A stretch of DNA of 64,000 nucleotides from Actomonas aquatica (GTDB lineage Bacteria; Verrucomicrobiota; Verrucomicrobiia; Opitutales; Opitutaceae): positions 1,736,001 to 1,800,000 of the forward strand of contig NZ_CP139781.1 in NCBI RefSeq assembly GCF_019679435.2, in the 5' to 3' direction. Within the stretch, counting starts at the first letter, position 1. Each line of letters starts with the position of its first letter. Positions 25,291 through 34,365 of the stretch are shown one piece after another. Below the pieces are notes generated by a model, which was not told the DNA's origin, made no database searches, and saw only the letters and a list, made by a program, of their open reading frames with translations. The translations under genes and the position numbers were made by a program.

Positions 25291-26244
25291 TTAGCGGTTC
25301 GGAAGACGGAAACGGACGGTGGGTGCACCGGACTTATCAGACCGCTGCGGAGGAAGTTGGATCGCAACCGGCACCTGTTCAGCGCCGACGGAAAGGTCGA
25401 TGGACTTGAGTGGTTCGGGACGACCCCGGACTTGCTCGAGAATCAGATCGAGCCGGGCGACCTGAGTGTAGAAATCCTCGCGCAGTCCGAAGATGATGCG
25501 CGGCACCTCCGAGGACTGCACCACGATCTGGCCGTCACGGGCCATCTCCCCGAGCGAGATGACATGCCAGGTGCGATAAAGCTCCGGCACGTTGCCGCGA
25601 GCAGTTGAAAGCAGATCCGCCACCCGATCCATACCATCAAGGGGTTCATAACCCCGCGTGGTGGCGCGCAGGCGCACGCCGGCCAACCACGGCAATTCGC
25701 CGGTGCTGGTGCGGTCGTAACCGTGGCCCTCAAAAATCACTCCATCCCGGCCGACCAGAAAATCCGTCATGCCGCTGCCCTCCATGCGGGCGCGCAGTCG
25801 CACCACCGGGGAGCGTTCCTCCAGATGGACCAGGAGTGTATTGGGAAATTTGCGACGCAGGTCGGCTTTCTTGACCTGGCGGTGCGCCTCCAGACGGGAA
25901 CGCAGCGCCCACAGGTCCAGCTCCATCAAGCCGAGGGTCGGTTTGATATCGAGCACCTGCTCCACCCACTCGCTGGTGAGCACGCCATCGGTTTCGACCA
26001 CGATGTGCTCCACCGGCTGCCCGCCACCTGCGGCGGTCAGTTTGGTGGGATCGTTTTGCATGGTCTGCCAAAACTGAAAACCCCCGTAGAGTAACAACGC
26101 GCCCAATGCCACGAGGCCGAGGTTGCGCACGTTGCGCAGGGTGAGGCGACGCCGGCCCACCCGGGACATGGCGCGGGGCGTGATCTCTTGGGGGATGTCG
26201 CGCCAATGGCGGGCGGACGGAGAAGCGGATTCGGGTTCGCTCAT
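25291..26244 (-). CDS. ftsQ: Cell division protein FtsQ/DivIB
   Basis: A 317-residue bitopic divisome protein: cytosolic tail, one membrane helix (about residues 36-60, NLGLVALGALLLYGGFQFW), a POTRA domain (about 75-145, starting VEHIVVETDGVLTSEWV and including LRRKFPNTLLVHLEERSPVV, the typical POTRA end) and the FtsQ beta domain. It bridges FtsL/FtsI and the cytosolic ring. The start overlaps the ddl stop (ATGA). Confidence 0.9.
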   Translation of the reverse strand: MSEPESASPSARHWRDIPQEITPRAMSRVGRRRLTLRNVRNLGLVALGALLLYGGFQFWQTMQNDPTKLTAAGGGQPVEHIVVETDGVLTSEWVEQVLDIKPTLGLMELDLWALRSRLEAHRQVKKADLRRKFPNTLLVHLEERSPVVRLRARMEGSGMTDFLVGRDGVIFEGHGYDRTSTGELPWLAGVRLRATTRGYEPLDGMDRVADLLSTARGNVPELYRTWHVISLGEMARDGQIVVQSSEVPRIIFGLREDFYTQVARLDLILEQVRGRPEPLKSIDLSVGAEQVPVAIQLPPQRSDKSGAPTVRFRLPNR

Positions 26245-27191
26245 GGCTGGACGGCGGGGTCGCGCCGGGCGAGGAAGCGCTCTCGTGCGGGAGCCATGAG
26301 CTCGCGCACGAGGGCCGCGAAGTCATAACCCACGCACTGCGCGCCCATCGGCAGCAGGCTGGTTTCCTTCATGCCCGGCAGGGTGTTGATCTCAAGAAAG
26401 TGTAATGCGCCGTCCTCCGTCACCATAAAGTCGATACGGCCATAGTCGCGGCAGCCGCAAGCGGAGAATGCTTTTTCGGCGTGCGCCTGAGCCAGACTGG
26501 CCACCGCGGGATCCAATGGTGCCGGCGCGAGGTATTCGGTGAGTCCCTTGGTGTATTTGGCGGCGTAATCAAACACCCCGGATTTGGGCGCGATTTCCAC
26601 CACTGGCAACGCGCGGCCATGGAGGATGCCCACGGTGATTTCGCGACCTGACACTCGGCGCTCGGCCAACCACTCGCCCGGGGTCAATTGGGTCAGCGCC
26701 GTCGCGATCTGGACTGCGGTCGCGCACAGGTGCAGTCCCACACTGCTGCCGCCGCATTGGGGTTTGATCACCACCGCTTCACCCAAGGTGGCGACAATCT
26801 CGTCGAGTGCCGGTGCCGCCGTCGCAGCAAACGTGATGCCGGGGATGGTCGGCACGCCCACGGCGGCCACCGTGCTTTTGGTGCGTTGTTTATCGAAAGT
26901 AAGCGCGCTGCTTTCCGCGTCGCAGCCGGCATAGATCACCCCCGCTTCATCCAGCAGCGTCTGCATGCCACCGTCTTCGCCGAAGGTGCCGTGCAGGGTC
27001 GAAAACACCACGTCGCGGTCCGGCCGCAGTCCGAGCGGCGCGGCGGCGGTTTTGACATCGATCAACCGGGTCGGCCAGGTCTGCGCGAGCGCGAGCGCGC
27101 TGGCCTTGCCCGAGCCGAGTGAGACCTCCCGCTCGGAGGAAATCCCGCCGCACAAAACCGCCACGTGAAACTGACCGCGCAGGTAACTCAC
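26241..27191 (-). CDS. ddl: D-alanine--D-alanine ligase
   Basis: A 316-residue ATP-grasp ligase making the D-Ala-D-Ala dipeptide for MurF. Signatures: VLCGGISSEREVSLGSG, LHGTFGEDGGMQ, VIKPQCGGSSVGLH, YGRIDFMV and FLEINTLPGMKETSLLP. I choose the GTG at 27191. It overlaps the murC-murB stop as GTGA and has GGGAGGA 7 bases upstream. The ATG at 27206 would lie inside that ribosome-binding region and add only five residues. Confidence 0.93.
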   Translation of the reverse strand: MSYLRGQFHVAVLCGGISSEREVSLGSGKASALALAQTWPTRLIDVKTAAAPLGLRPDRDVVFSTLHGTFGEDGGMQTLLDEAGVIYAGCDAESSALTFDKQRTKSTVAAVGVPTIPGITFAATAAPALDEIVATLGEAVVIKPQCGGSSVGLHLCATAVQIATALTQLTPGEWLAERRVSGREITVGILHGRALPVVEIAPKSGVFDYAAKYTKGLTEYLAPAPLDPAVASLAQAHAEKAFSACGCRDYGRIDFMVTEDGALHFLEINTLPGMKETSLLPMGAQCVGYDFAALVRELMAPARERFLARRDPAVQP

Positions 27192-29530
27192 AACACGTCC
27201 TCCCATTCGCTGCCGTAGAGCAGCACTTCCGGTTGCAACAGCACGCCCGCCTCCTGATGCACCTTGGTCCGCACCCGGCGCACCAACTCAATCACGTCGG
27301 CGCTGGTGGCATGGCCGCGATTGATGATGAAGTTGCCGTGAGTCGTGGACACCTCGGCGTCACCGATGCGCGTCCCTTTCAAACCGCAGACGTCGATCAG
27401 TCGACCAGCGCTGTCGCCTTCCGGGTTTTTGAAAATGCAACCCGCGCTCGGTTCGCGCGGCTGACTCTCCTGCCGCTTGCTGCGGTAAACATCGATCTTG
27501 CGCCCCACCGCATCGGCGCTCGCTCGCGTCACCGGCCGCAGCGTGGCCTGCACCGCGATGCAATTGGCCAACTCCCGACAGTGGCGGTAACCCGTGTGCA
27601 ACTCCTCGCGCGGCAGGTTGATCACCTCGCCTTCGCTCGTCACCACATCTACCGACTCCACCACATCAAACATCCATCCCCCCATCGCACCGGCGTTCAT
27701 GCGCAGCGCGCCGCCGACGTTGCCCGGGATGCCTTCCAAAAACTCAAAACCACTCAGGCCAGCCTTGGCCGCGAGGCCGCAGAGGTTCTTCAAACGCAGC
27801 CCGGCGCCCACGCGCACCCGCCCGTCCGCCAACTTCGTAAAGGTCTCCCACGCCGGTCGGCGCAAGGACACCACGATCGCATCCACCCCGGCATCCGGCA
27901 CCAGCAGATTGGACCCGCGGCCCAACATGCGCACCGGCACCTCGGCCCGACGGGCGACCTGCACCACCGCGGCCAGATCCTCGGTGGATTCCGGTTCGAC
28001 GTAAATACGGGCGGCGCCGCCGATCCGCATCGTCGTCTTTTTTGCCAACGGTTCCTCGCGCACGACTTTGGCGTCGGCGGAGAGGACTTCACGCAGGCTG
28101 TGAGCAATGCCATCCCATTCGCTTCGCCGCGCGGTTTCCTCGGCCAGCTCGGCCAACCACTCCCGCGCTCGCTTCTCGATATCCCCGGCGCCCACAAAAG
28201 CCACCACATCACCGGCCCGACGCGATTGTCGCAACAATTCCAATACGCCGGCTGCGTCGCCCGGCAGATAGTTTACCGGCAGCTCCGGCTCCGTCTGCAC
28301 CAGCTCGGCATAAAGGTCCGCCGTCGTCCCACCCGGCAATGGTGCCTCGCCCGCGCCATAGACGTCGAGCAGGTGCAGCGCGTCCGCCTGCGCCAGCGCC
28401 GCCGCGAGCTGGACTTTAAATTGACGCGTGCGGCTGAAGCGGTGCGGCTGAAACACCACCACCAGACGCTGCCCTTCCGCCAAATCCTGACGCAGGCTGC
28501 CCAACAGGGCGCGAATCTCCGCCGGATGGTGCGCGTAGTCTTCGATTACGGTCAGATCAGCATCCGCCAACAGCACGGTCTGCCGACGCCGCACGCCACG
28601 ATAGTCCGCGAACACCTCAGCGGCGGGCGTTTCCCCCATCAAGCTCATCGCACCGAGCGCCGCGGTGGCGTTGAGCGCGTTAAACTCGCCTCGCGCCCGT
28701 AGGGTCACGGTCAACTGCGGCAATTCGCCGCCGAGCTGAAGCTGTTGCTCCCCGGCTCCAGACTCCAAAGTTACCAGACGAAAATCGCCGTCGCGACCAA
28801 AGGTTTTGGCGGTCAATCCCGCCGGGGCCTGCGTCAACAGACGCTGCGTGAGCGCGCAACCTTCCCACCCGAGCACCGTCGTGCGCGTGCGCTGGAGCAG
28901 TCCGGCAAACGCAGCGACCAGATCCGTTTCGGCGGTGTAGTGATCCGCGTGATCCCAATCGAGATTCACCAGCACCGTGATCTCAGGGGCAAAGTGTTCG
29001 ATGGTGCCGTCGCTCTCGTCGATCTCGGCGATCAGCCAATCCCCCGCCCCGACCGCCGCGGGCGGAAGCTCGTCATCGACCCAGAGTCCCCCCAGCACGT
29101 ATCCGACCGGCACACCTTGAGCACGCAGCGCGGTCAGCAACAGCGCCGTGGTAGTCGTTTTGCCGTGCGAACCGCACACGGCCACCAGCCGATAGTTGCG
29201 GGCCAGCTCCGCCAGCAACTCACCGCGACGCACCACCGGAATCCCCTGCTCGGTTGCGGCCAAACAGGTAGGGTGGCTCGACGAAATAGCCGACGAGATG
29301 ACCACCAAATCGACTTCGACCGGCAGCTCTCCCTCGTCGGTGAGCCGCACTCCGACACGATCCAGTTGCACGGCCATGGCCGGCGAAAGCGCGACATCTT
29401 CACCACTGACCGACCATCCACGACCCGCCAGAAACACGACAAGCGGACCCAGCCCCATGCCTCCGACTCCCACTGCGTGCACGCGGCGGACGGAACGGCC
29501 AAACAAGGTGGACTGCGTCGAATCGATCAT
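27188..29530 (-). CDS. murC-murB: Fused UDP-N-acetylmuramate--L-alanine ligase and UDP-MurNAc dehydrogenase
   Basis: A 780-residue two-enzyme protein. Residues 1-460 are MurC (GVGGMGLGPLV, ATP loop GSHGKTTTT at 120-128, EIDESDGT, EDYAHHPAEIRALL, PHRFSRTR). Residues about 475-775 are MurB (TTMRIGGAARIYVEP, LGRGSNLLVPDAG, GIPGNVGGALRMNAGAMGG, PSAGCIFKNP). The MurB proton donor position holds Cys698, a known alternative to Ser. MurB reduces UDP-GlcNAc-enolpyruvate and MurC adds L-Ala, so the fusion puts two successive steps in one chain, in reverse order of use. The start lies next to the end of murG with a 4-base overlap. Confidence 0.94.
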   Translation of the reverse strand: MIDSTQSTLFGRSVRRVHAVGVGGMGLGPLVVFLAGRGWSVSGEDVALSPAMAVQLDRVGVRLTDEGELPVEVDLVVISSAISSSHPTCLAATEQGIPVVRRGELLAELARNYRLVAVCGSHGKTTTTALLLTALRAQGVPVGYVLGGLWVDDELPPAAVGAGDWLIAEIDESDGTIEHFAPEITVLVNLDWDHADHYTAETDLVAAFAGLLQRTRTTVLGWEGCALTQRLLTQAPAGLTAKTFGRDGDFRLVTLESGAGEQQLQLGGELPQLTVTLRARGEFNALNATAALGAMSLMGETPAAEVFADYRGVRRRQTVLLADADLTVIEDYAHHPAEIRALLGSLRQDLAEGQRLVVVFQPHRFSRTRQFKVQLAAALAQADALHLLDVYGAGEAPLPGGTTADLYAELVQTEPELPVNYLPGDAAGVLELLRQSRRAGDVVAFVGAGDIEKRAREWLAELAEETARRSEWDGIAHSLREVLSADAKVVREEPLAKKTTMRIGGAARIYVEPESTEDLAAVVQVARRAEVPVRMLGRGSNLLVPDAGVDAIVVSLRRPAWETFTKLADGRVRVGAGLRLKNLCGLAAKAGLSGFEFLEGIPGNVGGALRMNAGAMGGWMFDVVESVDVVTSEGEVINLPREELHTGYRHCRELANCIAVQATLRPVTRASADAVGRKIDVYRSKRQESQPREPSAGCIFKNPEGDSAGRLIDVCGLKGTRIGDAEVSTTHGNFIINRGHATSADVIELVRRVRTKVHQEAGVLLQPEVLLYGSEWEDVL

Positions 29531-30657
29531 GCGCGGGCGTAGCGGGGGAAAGGCGGACTCGTCTTGGTCCCGCCCGTGGCCAGTTTTTCGATATCGTCGA
29601 ACATGAGCGGCAGCGTGCTCGCCCGGGCGATTAAAGTGATTTCGGAACGCATCGCGGTGAGACGCTCATCGTCCAGCACGAGACCCACCACCAACTCGGT
29701 GAGACTGCCGAGGCTGGTTTCCTCGACCACTAGACCGGCGCCATGGTTGGCAAACTCCTGCGCGTTGGCGGATTGATGATTGTCCGCCGCAAATGGATAC
29801 GGCACCAGCACCGCCGGCACGCCCACCTCGATCAACTCGGCCAAAGTGCCCGCGCCGGAACGAGAAACCACCAGATCGGCCAACGACATCGCCGCAGCCA
29901 TGTCATCACAGAACGGAATGGAGACGGTCGCAACCGCCTGGCCCTCAAGATCGGGAAACGTTTGGGTGCCGCCGTCACCTTTGCCCGGTCCGGTCACGAT
30001 CAGCATCTGCACGCCGCGCTCCGCCAGCACCGGCGCGGCGGCGGACGCCCAGCGATTCAGTGCCTGCGCCCCCTGGCTACCACCGAGCAAAACGACCGTG
30101 CGGCGGTTGGGATCGAGGCCCCATTTCTCCGCCGCTTCGCCGCGCGGACGACGTTTGATCTCGTCGCGCACCGGCAACCCGGCGTGCCGCAGTTTGGCAA
30201 TATCGGTATGCGGCAGCTTGATCCCGCGCGGCAAATACACCCGCCGGGCGAAACGCGCCAGCGCCCGCACGGCCCGGCCGGGCACGCGGTTCGACTCATG
30301 CAAAGCCACCGGCACCCGCAAGACCCACGCGGCCACGATCACCGCAGCAGTGGTGAAGCCGCCAAAGCCCATGACCAGGCGCGGCTTCTCGCGGCGAATC
30401 AGACCCCACGCATGCAGGAAACCTTTGGCTTGGGTGCTCACAAACCGCACCACCCCCGGCACCGTCAGCAACAACGGAGCCCCCGACACCGTGTCGAAAC
30501 GACGCTGCGGATATTTCTCGGTGAGGGTCTGATCGATCCGTTTTTTGGATACGAGCAACAGGGAGCTGTAACCGCGACGTTCCATCTCCTCGGCCAACGC
30601 AATGCCGGGCGTGAGATGACCACCGGTGCCACCACAAGCGATGAGGAAGTCGCTCAT
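29527..30657 (-). CDS. murG: UDP-GlcNAc:lipid I N-acetylglucosaminyltransferase MurG
   Basis: A 376-residue peripheral membrane GT28 enzyme that converts lipid I to lipid II. Signatures: ACGGTGGHLTPGIALA, MGFGGFTTAAVI, LHESNRVPGRAVRALA, LLGGSQGAQALN and SRSGAGTLAELIEVGVPAVL with PFAADNHQ. The open frame extends far upstream in ftsW, but the ATG at 30657 (MSDFLIACGGTGG) is the family start and overlaps the ftsW stop as ATGA. Confidence 0.95.
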   Translation of the reverse strand: MSDFLIACGGTGGHLTPGIALAEEMERRGYSSLLLVSKKRIDQTLTEKYPQRRFDTVSGAPLLLTVPGVVRFVSTQAKGFLHAWGLIRREKPRLVMGFGGFTTAAVIVAAWVLRVPVALHESNRVPGRAVRALARFARRVYLPRGIKLPHTDIAKLRHAGLPVRDEIKRRPRGEAAEKWGLDPNRRTVVLLGGSQGAQALNRWASAAAPVLAERGVQMLIVTGPGKGDGGTQTFPDLEGQAVATVSIPFCDDMAAAMSLADLVVSRSGAGTLAELIEVGVPAVLVPYPFAADNHQSANAQEFANHGAGLVVEETSLGSLTELVVGLVLDDERLTAMRSEITLIARASTLPLMFDDIEKLATGGTKTSPPFPRYARA

Positions 30658-31832
30658 GCCACCACCTCCTCGAGGTCGCGACTCCGATGCACGAAGTTGG
30701 GTTTCGCCCAGGTGCGCGCGCTGTTGACGATGATGCCCACCAGCAAGCCCATGAGGAGCAGATTGGACAGACCCGCGCTGATGAACGGCAGTGACATTCC
30801 TTTGGTCGGGAGCAGACCTGTCACCACGCCGAGGTTGATGATGGCTTGGAGGCTCACCAGGAGGATCGAGCCGGCCACCAACAAAAACTGAAAGAGGTTG
30901 GGCGCCCGCCGCAGGTGCAGCAGGCCAAAGAGGAAGATGATCGCGTAGGTGATCACGACCCCGAGCGTGAAGCGCAGGCCCATCTCTTCGCCCATCACGG
31001 CAAAGATAAAGTCCGTGTGCGCCTCGGGCAGGAAGTGGTTCTGCTGGCGACCCTGCCCGATGCCCGCGCCATTGATGCCACCGACGGCAAACGCAGCCAG
31101 CGATTGGTAGAGCTGGTAGGTGCCATCGAGCTTGTTGGCTTCGACATCGAGGAAGGCCGTGAAGCGGTGCAGACGATTGGGGTTGTTGATCACCAACGCC
31201 GCAAAGCCCGCGATCACCGCGCCGAGCGTCGGCAGAATGTAGAGCCAACGGGCGCCGGCGAGGAAGAGCATCAGCACGCCCACGGCCACGGCCAGCGCCG
31301 CGGTGCCGAAGTCGGGCTGCAACAGAATGAGGCCGGCGCAAAGTCCAATGATCGCGATGGGATACACATAACCGCGCCGGAACTCACCGATGCGCGTCTG
31401 ATTGATGGCCAGATAGTGCGCGAGGCAGAACACCAGCGACAGCTTGGCGAATTCCGAGGGCTGCAGGCGGAAGGAACCCACGCCCAACCAACGGCGGCTG
31501 CCATTCACCGTCACGCCGATGCCGGGGATGGCGGTCAACACGAGGGCGCCGATCGTCGCGACACCGATGACCCACGCGAAGCGCCGCAGGTATTCGAGGT
31601 CCATGCGGCTAACGATCAGACAAAGCACAAAGGCGGCCGAGATACCGACCACCTGTTTCACGAGATAAAAGAAAGGCCAGGAGGACTTGCCGGCCGTTGC
31701 ACTAAACAACACCGGCAAGCCGACAATGAGCAGTCCCAGCACACACAGCACGATCACCATGGCCGGGCTTTGGGCAAAGGACGGTGAGGATCGGCGAGGT
31801 GGCGTTTTCTTTTTCACGTGGCGAGTGAACAC
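30654..31832 (-). CDS. ftsW: SEDS-family peptidoglycan polymerase FtsW
   Basis: About 392 residues and ten membrane segments. It polymerises lipid II at the septum together with the class B PBP. Signatures: VNGSRRWLGVGSFRLQPSEF, LLQPDFGTAALAV, EAHTDFIFAVMGEEMG, and TGLLPTKGMSLPFISAGLSN at the C-terminus. There is no ATG near the expected start. I choose the GTG at 31832, just after the LysM gene stop at 31870. A second GTG at 31817 is equally possible, and an in-frame ATG at 31961 would add a low-complexity tail overlapping the LysM gene. Confidence 0.92.
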   Translation of the reverse strand: MFTRHVKKKTPPRRSSPSFAQSPAMVIVLCVLGLLIVGLPVLFSATAGKSSWPFFYLVKQVVGISAAFVLCLIVSRMDLEYLRRFAWVIGVATIGALVLTAIPGIGVTVNGSRRWLGVGSFRLQPSEFAKLSLVFCLAHYLAINQTRIGEFRRGYVYPIAIIGLCAGLILLQPDFGTAALAVAVGVLMLFLAGARWLYILPTLGAVIAGFAALVINNPNRLHRFTAFLDVEANKLDGTYQLYQSLAAFAVGGINGAGIGQGRQQNHFLPEAHTDFIFAVMGEEMGLRFTLGVVITYAIIFLFGLLHLRRAPNLFQFLLVAGSILLVSLQAIINLGVVTGLLPTKGMSLPFISAGLSNLLLMGLLVGIIVNSARTWAKPNFVHRSRDLEEVVA

Positions 31833-31869
31833 AGCGGTCGAAGCAGGAAGCGGAGGTGACGTTGGCGGG

Positions 31870-33039
31870 TTAGAATGTGGAGGGGCCCTCGTTGGATCCG
31901 CCGCCGATGGTGATCGTCTGGATGGGCGGCTCGTCCTCTTCGACCGGCGCGCGCTCGACATCGATCACCGGCACGTTGTCCAACGAGTCGTCGAGACCGG
32001 CGTCGAGATCGTCATCGGCGGAGTAGGTCGTGGCTGGCGACGTCGTGACGGTGTTGGTCGCCGGTCGGGTGGCGGGCACCGTGCCGGCGGGCGGCGTGCT
32101 GGTGGCATCCCAACCCGGAATGACCAACTCCTGACCCGCGCGGATGAGGGACGGATCACGGATCATGTTGGCAACGATCACGTCACCGACTTTCACCCCG
32201 TAGCGGCGGGCGATGACGGTGAGGCTCTCACCTGGCTTCACCACATGCTTGTAGGTGCCGGCGGGAACCGTGGCGGTGGAAGCCGGGGCGGTGGCCGTGG
32301 TGTTGGCGCTCACGGCGGGGCTGTTGGCAGCCGTCGTGGACTCGGGGATGGAGAGCGTGTCGCCCACGCGCACGAGATCGCTGCGCAGGTTGTTGAAGGC
32401 CTTGAGCTCGGCAACCGTCACGCCGTGTCGGCGAGCGATGCGACCGAGGGTGTCGCCGGATTGGATGGTGTAGGACTTGCTCGAGGTCTCATCGGCGGAA
32501 GCCGCAGTGGTGACGGGGGTCGGAGCCGGTTGCTGGCCGGGGATGACCAGCACCTGTCCCAGGCGCAGCATGGAGTCCGCCGGGATGCTGTTGGCGGCGG
32601 CGAGCTCACGCACGGTGATGTTATTGCGCTTGGCGAGGGTCCAAAGGTTGTCGCCGCGTTGCACCGTGTAGGTCTGGGCGGGCGCTACGCTCACCGGGGT
32701 GGCGGTCTCGGTCTGAATCGCCGTGGCCACGGTGGAGTTAGGGCGAGTCGGGCTGTAACGACCGGAACCACCAACGGACACGGCCGGCGCGTTGGGATCA
32801 AAGATCGGCGGCTCGGCACTGCCGGCGAGCGGCGGGTTGAGGTCGCGGTCGGAGAGCTCCGGGGCCGACGTGAAAGTCGGCGCGGCGGTCTGCTGCGCGG
32901 GCGGATTGTAGGCGGTGGTCGGCGTGTCCGCCGCCGGAGTCGCGGTGCGGGTGGAACGGCAACCGGGAATGGCAACGGCCAGCACCAAGACAGCCACGTG
33001 AGCGGCGATAACGGCTCCGAGTATGTTGAGAAGTTTCAT
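31870..33039 (-). CDS. Envelope protein with three LysM domains inside the dcw cluster
   Basis: A 389-residue protein. The N-terminus has a hydrophobic stretch (about 5-27) ending IPGC, a poor lipobox, so it is either a lipoprotein or membrane-anchored. A Pro/Thr/Ala-rich linker follows, then three LysM domains at about 123-167 (YTVQRGDNLWTLAKRNNITV), 188-232 (YTIQSGDTLGRIARRHGVTV) and 263-308 (HVVKPGESLTVIARRYGVKV), and an acidic tail. LysM binds GlcNAc-containing glycan, so septal peptidoglycan binding is likely. No catalytic domain is present. It sits between murD and ftsW, a place with no LysM gene in the E. coli or B. subtilis clusters. Confidence 0.85.
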   Translation of the reverse strand: MKLLNILGAVIAAHVAVLVLAVAIPGCRSTRTATPAADTPTTAYNPPAQQTAAPTFTSAPELSDRDLNPPLAGSAEPPIFDPNAPAVSVGGSGRYSPTRPNSTVATAIQTETATPVSVAPAQTYTVQRGDNLWTLAKRNNITVRELAAANSIPADSMLRLGQVLVIPGQQPAPTPVTTAASADETSSKSYTIQSGDTLGRIARRHGVTVAELKAFNNLRSDLVRVGDTLSIPESTTAANSPAVSANTTATAPASTATVPAGTYKHVVKPGESLTVIARRYGVKVGDVIVANMIRDPSLIRAGQELVIPGWDATSTPPAGTVPATRPATNTVTTSPATTYSADDDLDAGLDDSLDNVPVIDVERAPVEEDEPPIQTITIGGGSNEGPSTF

Positions 33040-33073
33040 GACGTTGGTCTGGGGATGATGATTAGAAATAGAG

Positions 33074-34357
33074 TCAGGCGGTGGTCGCGGACGGCAGGGC
33101 CTGGACGAGGGATTCGAATTGAAGACCGCGCTCGGTGTAACCGGTGAACGTGTCGAGGCTCGAGAAGCCCGGGCTCAGCAACACATGGTCCCCCGCTTGC
33201 GCGAGAGCGGCCGCGGCGTGCACCGCGTCGGCGAGATCGGTGCACACTTGATGCGGCACACCGGCCGCACCGAAGAAGGTAGCCAGAATATTGCGGGTTT
33301 CACCGATCAACAAGACTTGCTTCACGCGCGGAGCGATTCGTTGGACGAATCCCGCAACGTCGCCGCCTTTCGAGCGGCCGCCGGCGATCAGCACCACCGG
33401 CCCGCCAAAACGCAGCAACGCGGCTTCGGTGGCGTGGAAGTTGGTGGCCTTGGAATCGTTCCACCAAGTCACGCCGTTCCGCTCGCCGATCTGGGCGAGG
33501 CGGTGCGGGCCCACCTGGAAGGTGCGGGCGGCCGCATAGAGCAACGGTTCGCGCAGGCCGGCGGCGCGCCACCACGCGGCGGCAAGTAGGAAATTTTCGC
33601 GCTGCGGCTGGTCATCGAAGACGGTGCCGCTCAGCAGGATGTCGCCGGCCGGATCTTCGGTGTCGATCACCGCCGCTTCGGGCAGCGACTGACCGTAACG
33701 CTCGGCCGCGCGTTGCACGGAAGAACCCGCAAACACTTCGCCGCCGACGGCGCGCTCGAAGAGGTGCCACTTCGCTTCGAAGTAAACCTGCATGGAGCCA
33801 TGCCGCTCGAGGTGATCCTCCGCGAAGTTGGTCCAGATCACCGCATCGGCGCGGAAATGACGCAGCATCTCGGCTTGGAAAGAGCTCACCTCACACACCG
33901 CGATGGAATTCGGCGCCCCACCCTCACGCTCGACGATGATGTCGCCGAAGGCCTTGCCGATGTTGCCGACAGCCCAGGCATCGATATCGGCTTCGTTGAG
34001 CGCGTAAGTCAGAAATTCGGTGAGCGTCGTTTTACCGTTGGTGCCGGTCACCGCCACCACCGAACCGCGCCAGAAGAGAGAAGCAAAATCGAGTTCGGCG
34101 AGGCAGACGATACCGGCCGAGCGCGCATCGACCACCCAGTTGTGGCTCGGGGTAAAGCCGGGGGAAACGATCACCAGTTGATGCTCGCCGGGACGAAACT
34201 CTGCGACCGTGCCTTCCCCGCCTTTTTGATCGTAGATCACCGCGGTGCCACCGAGGTGTCGCACCAGCCGGGCCGCCGCCTGTCCACTCACACCCGCGCC
34301 CAACACCGCGACCGGTGAGGCAAGCAAGGGAGCGAGAAAGGTGGGTGGATTAAGCAT
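33074..34357 (-). CDS. murD: UDP-N-acetylmuramoylalanine--D-glutamate ligase
   Basis: A 427-residue Mur ligase that adds D-Glu. Signatures: AVLGAGVSGQAAARLVRHLG (Rossmann domain), VVAVTGTNGKTTLTEFL (ATP loop), EVSSFQAEML, NFAEDHLERHGSM and WWNDSKATNFHATEAAL (C-terminal substrate loop). I use the ATG at 34357 (MLNPPTFLAP), 8 bases after the mraY stop. An upstream in-frame start at 34423 would overlap mraY and add an unrelated tail. Confidence 0.94.
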   Translation of the reverse strand: MLNPPTFLAPLLASPVAVLGAGVSGQAAARLVRHLGGTAVIYDQKGGEGTVAEFRPGEHQLVIVSPGFTPSHNWVVDARSAGIVCLAELDFASLFWRGSVVAVTGTNGKTTLTEFLTYALNEADIDAWAVGNIGKAFGDIIVEREGGAPNSIAVCEVSSFQAEMLRHFRADAVIWTNFAEDHLERHGSMQVYFEAKWHLFERAVGGEVFAGSSVQRAAERYGQSLPEAAVIDTEDPAGDILLSGTVFDDQPQRENFLLAAAWWRAAGLREPLLYAAARTFQVGPHRLAQIGERNGVTWWNDSKATNFHATEAALLRFGGPVVLIAGGRSKGGDVAGFVQRIAPRVKQVLLIGETRNILATFFGAAGVPHQVCTDLADAVHAAAALAQAGDHVLLSPGFSSLDTFTGYTERGLQFESLVQALPSATTA

Positions 34358-34365
34358 GGAAAAAA

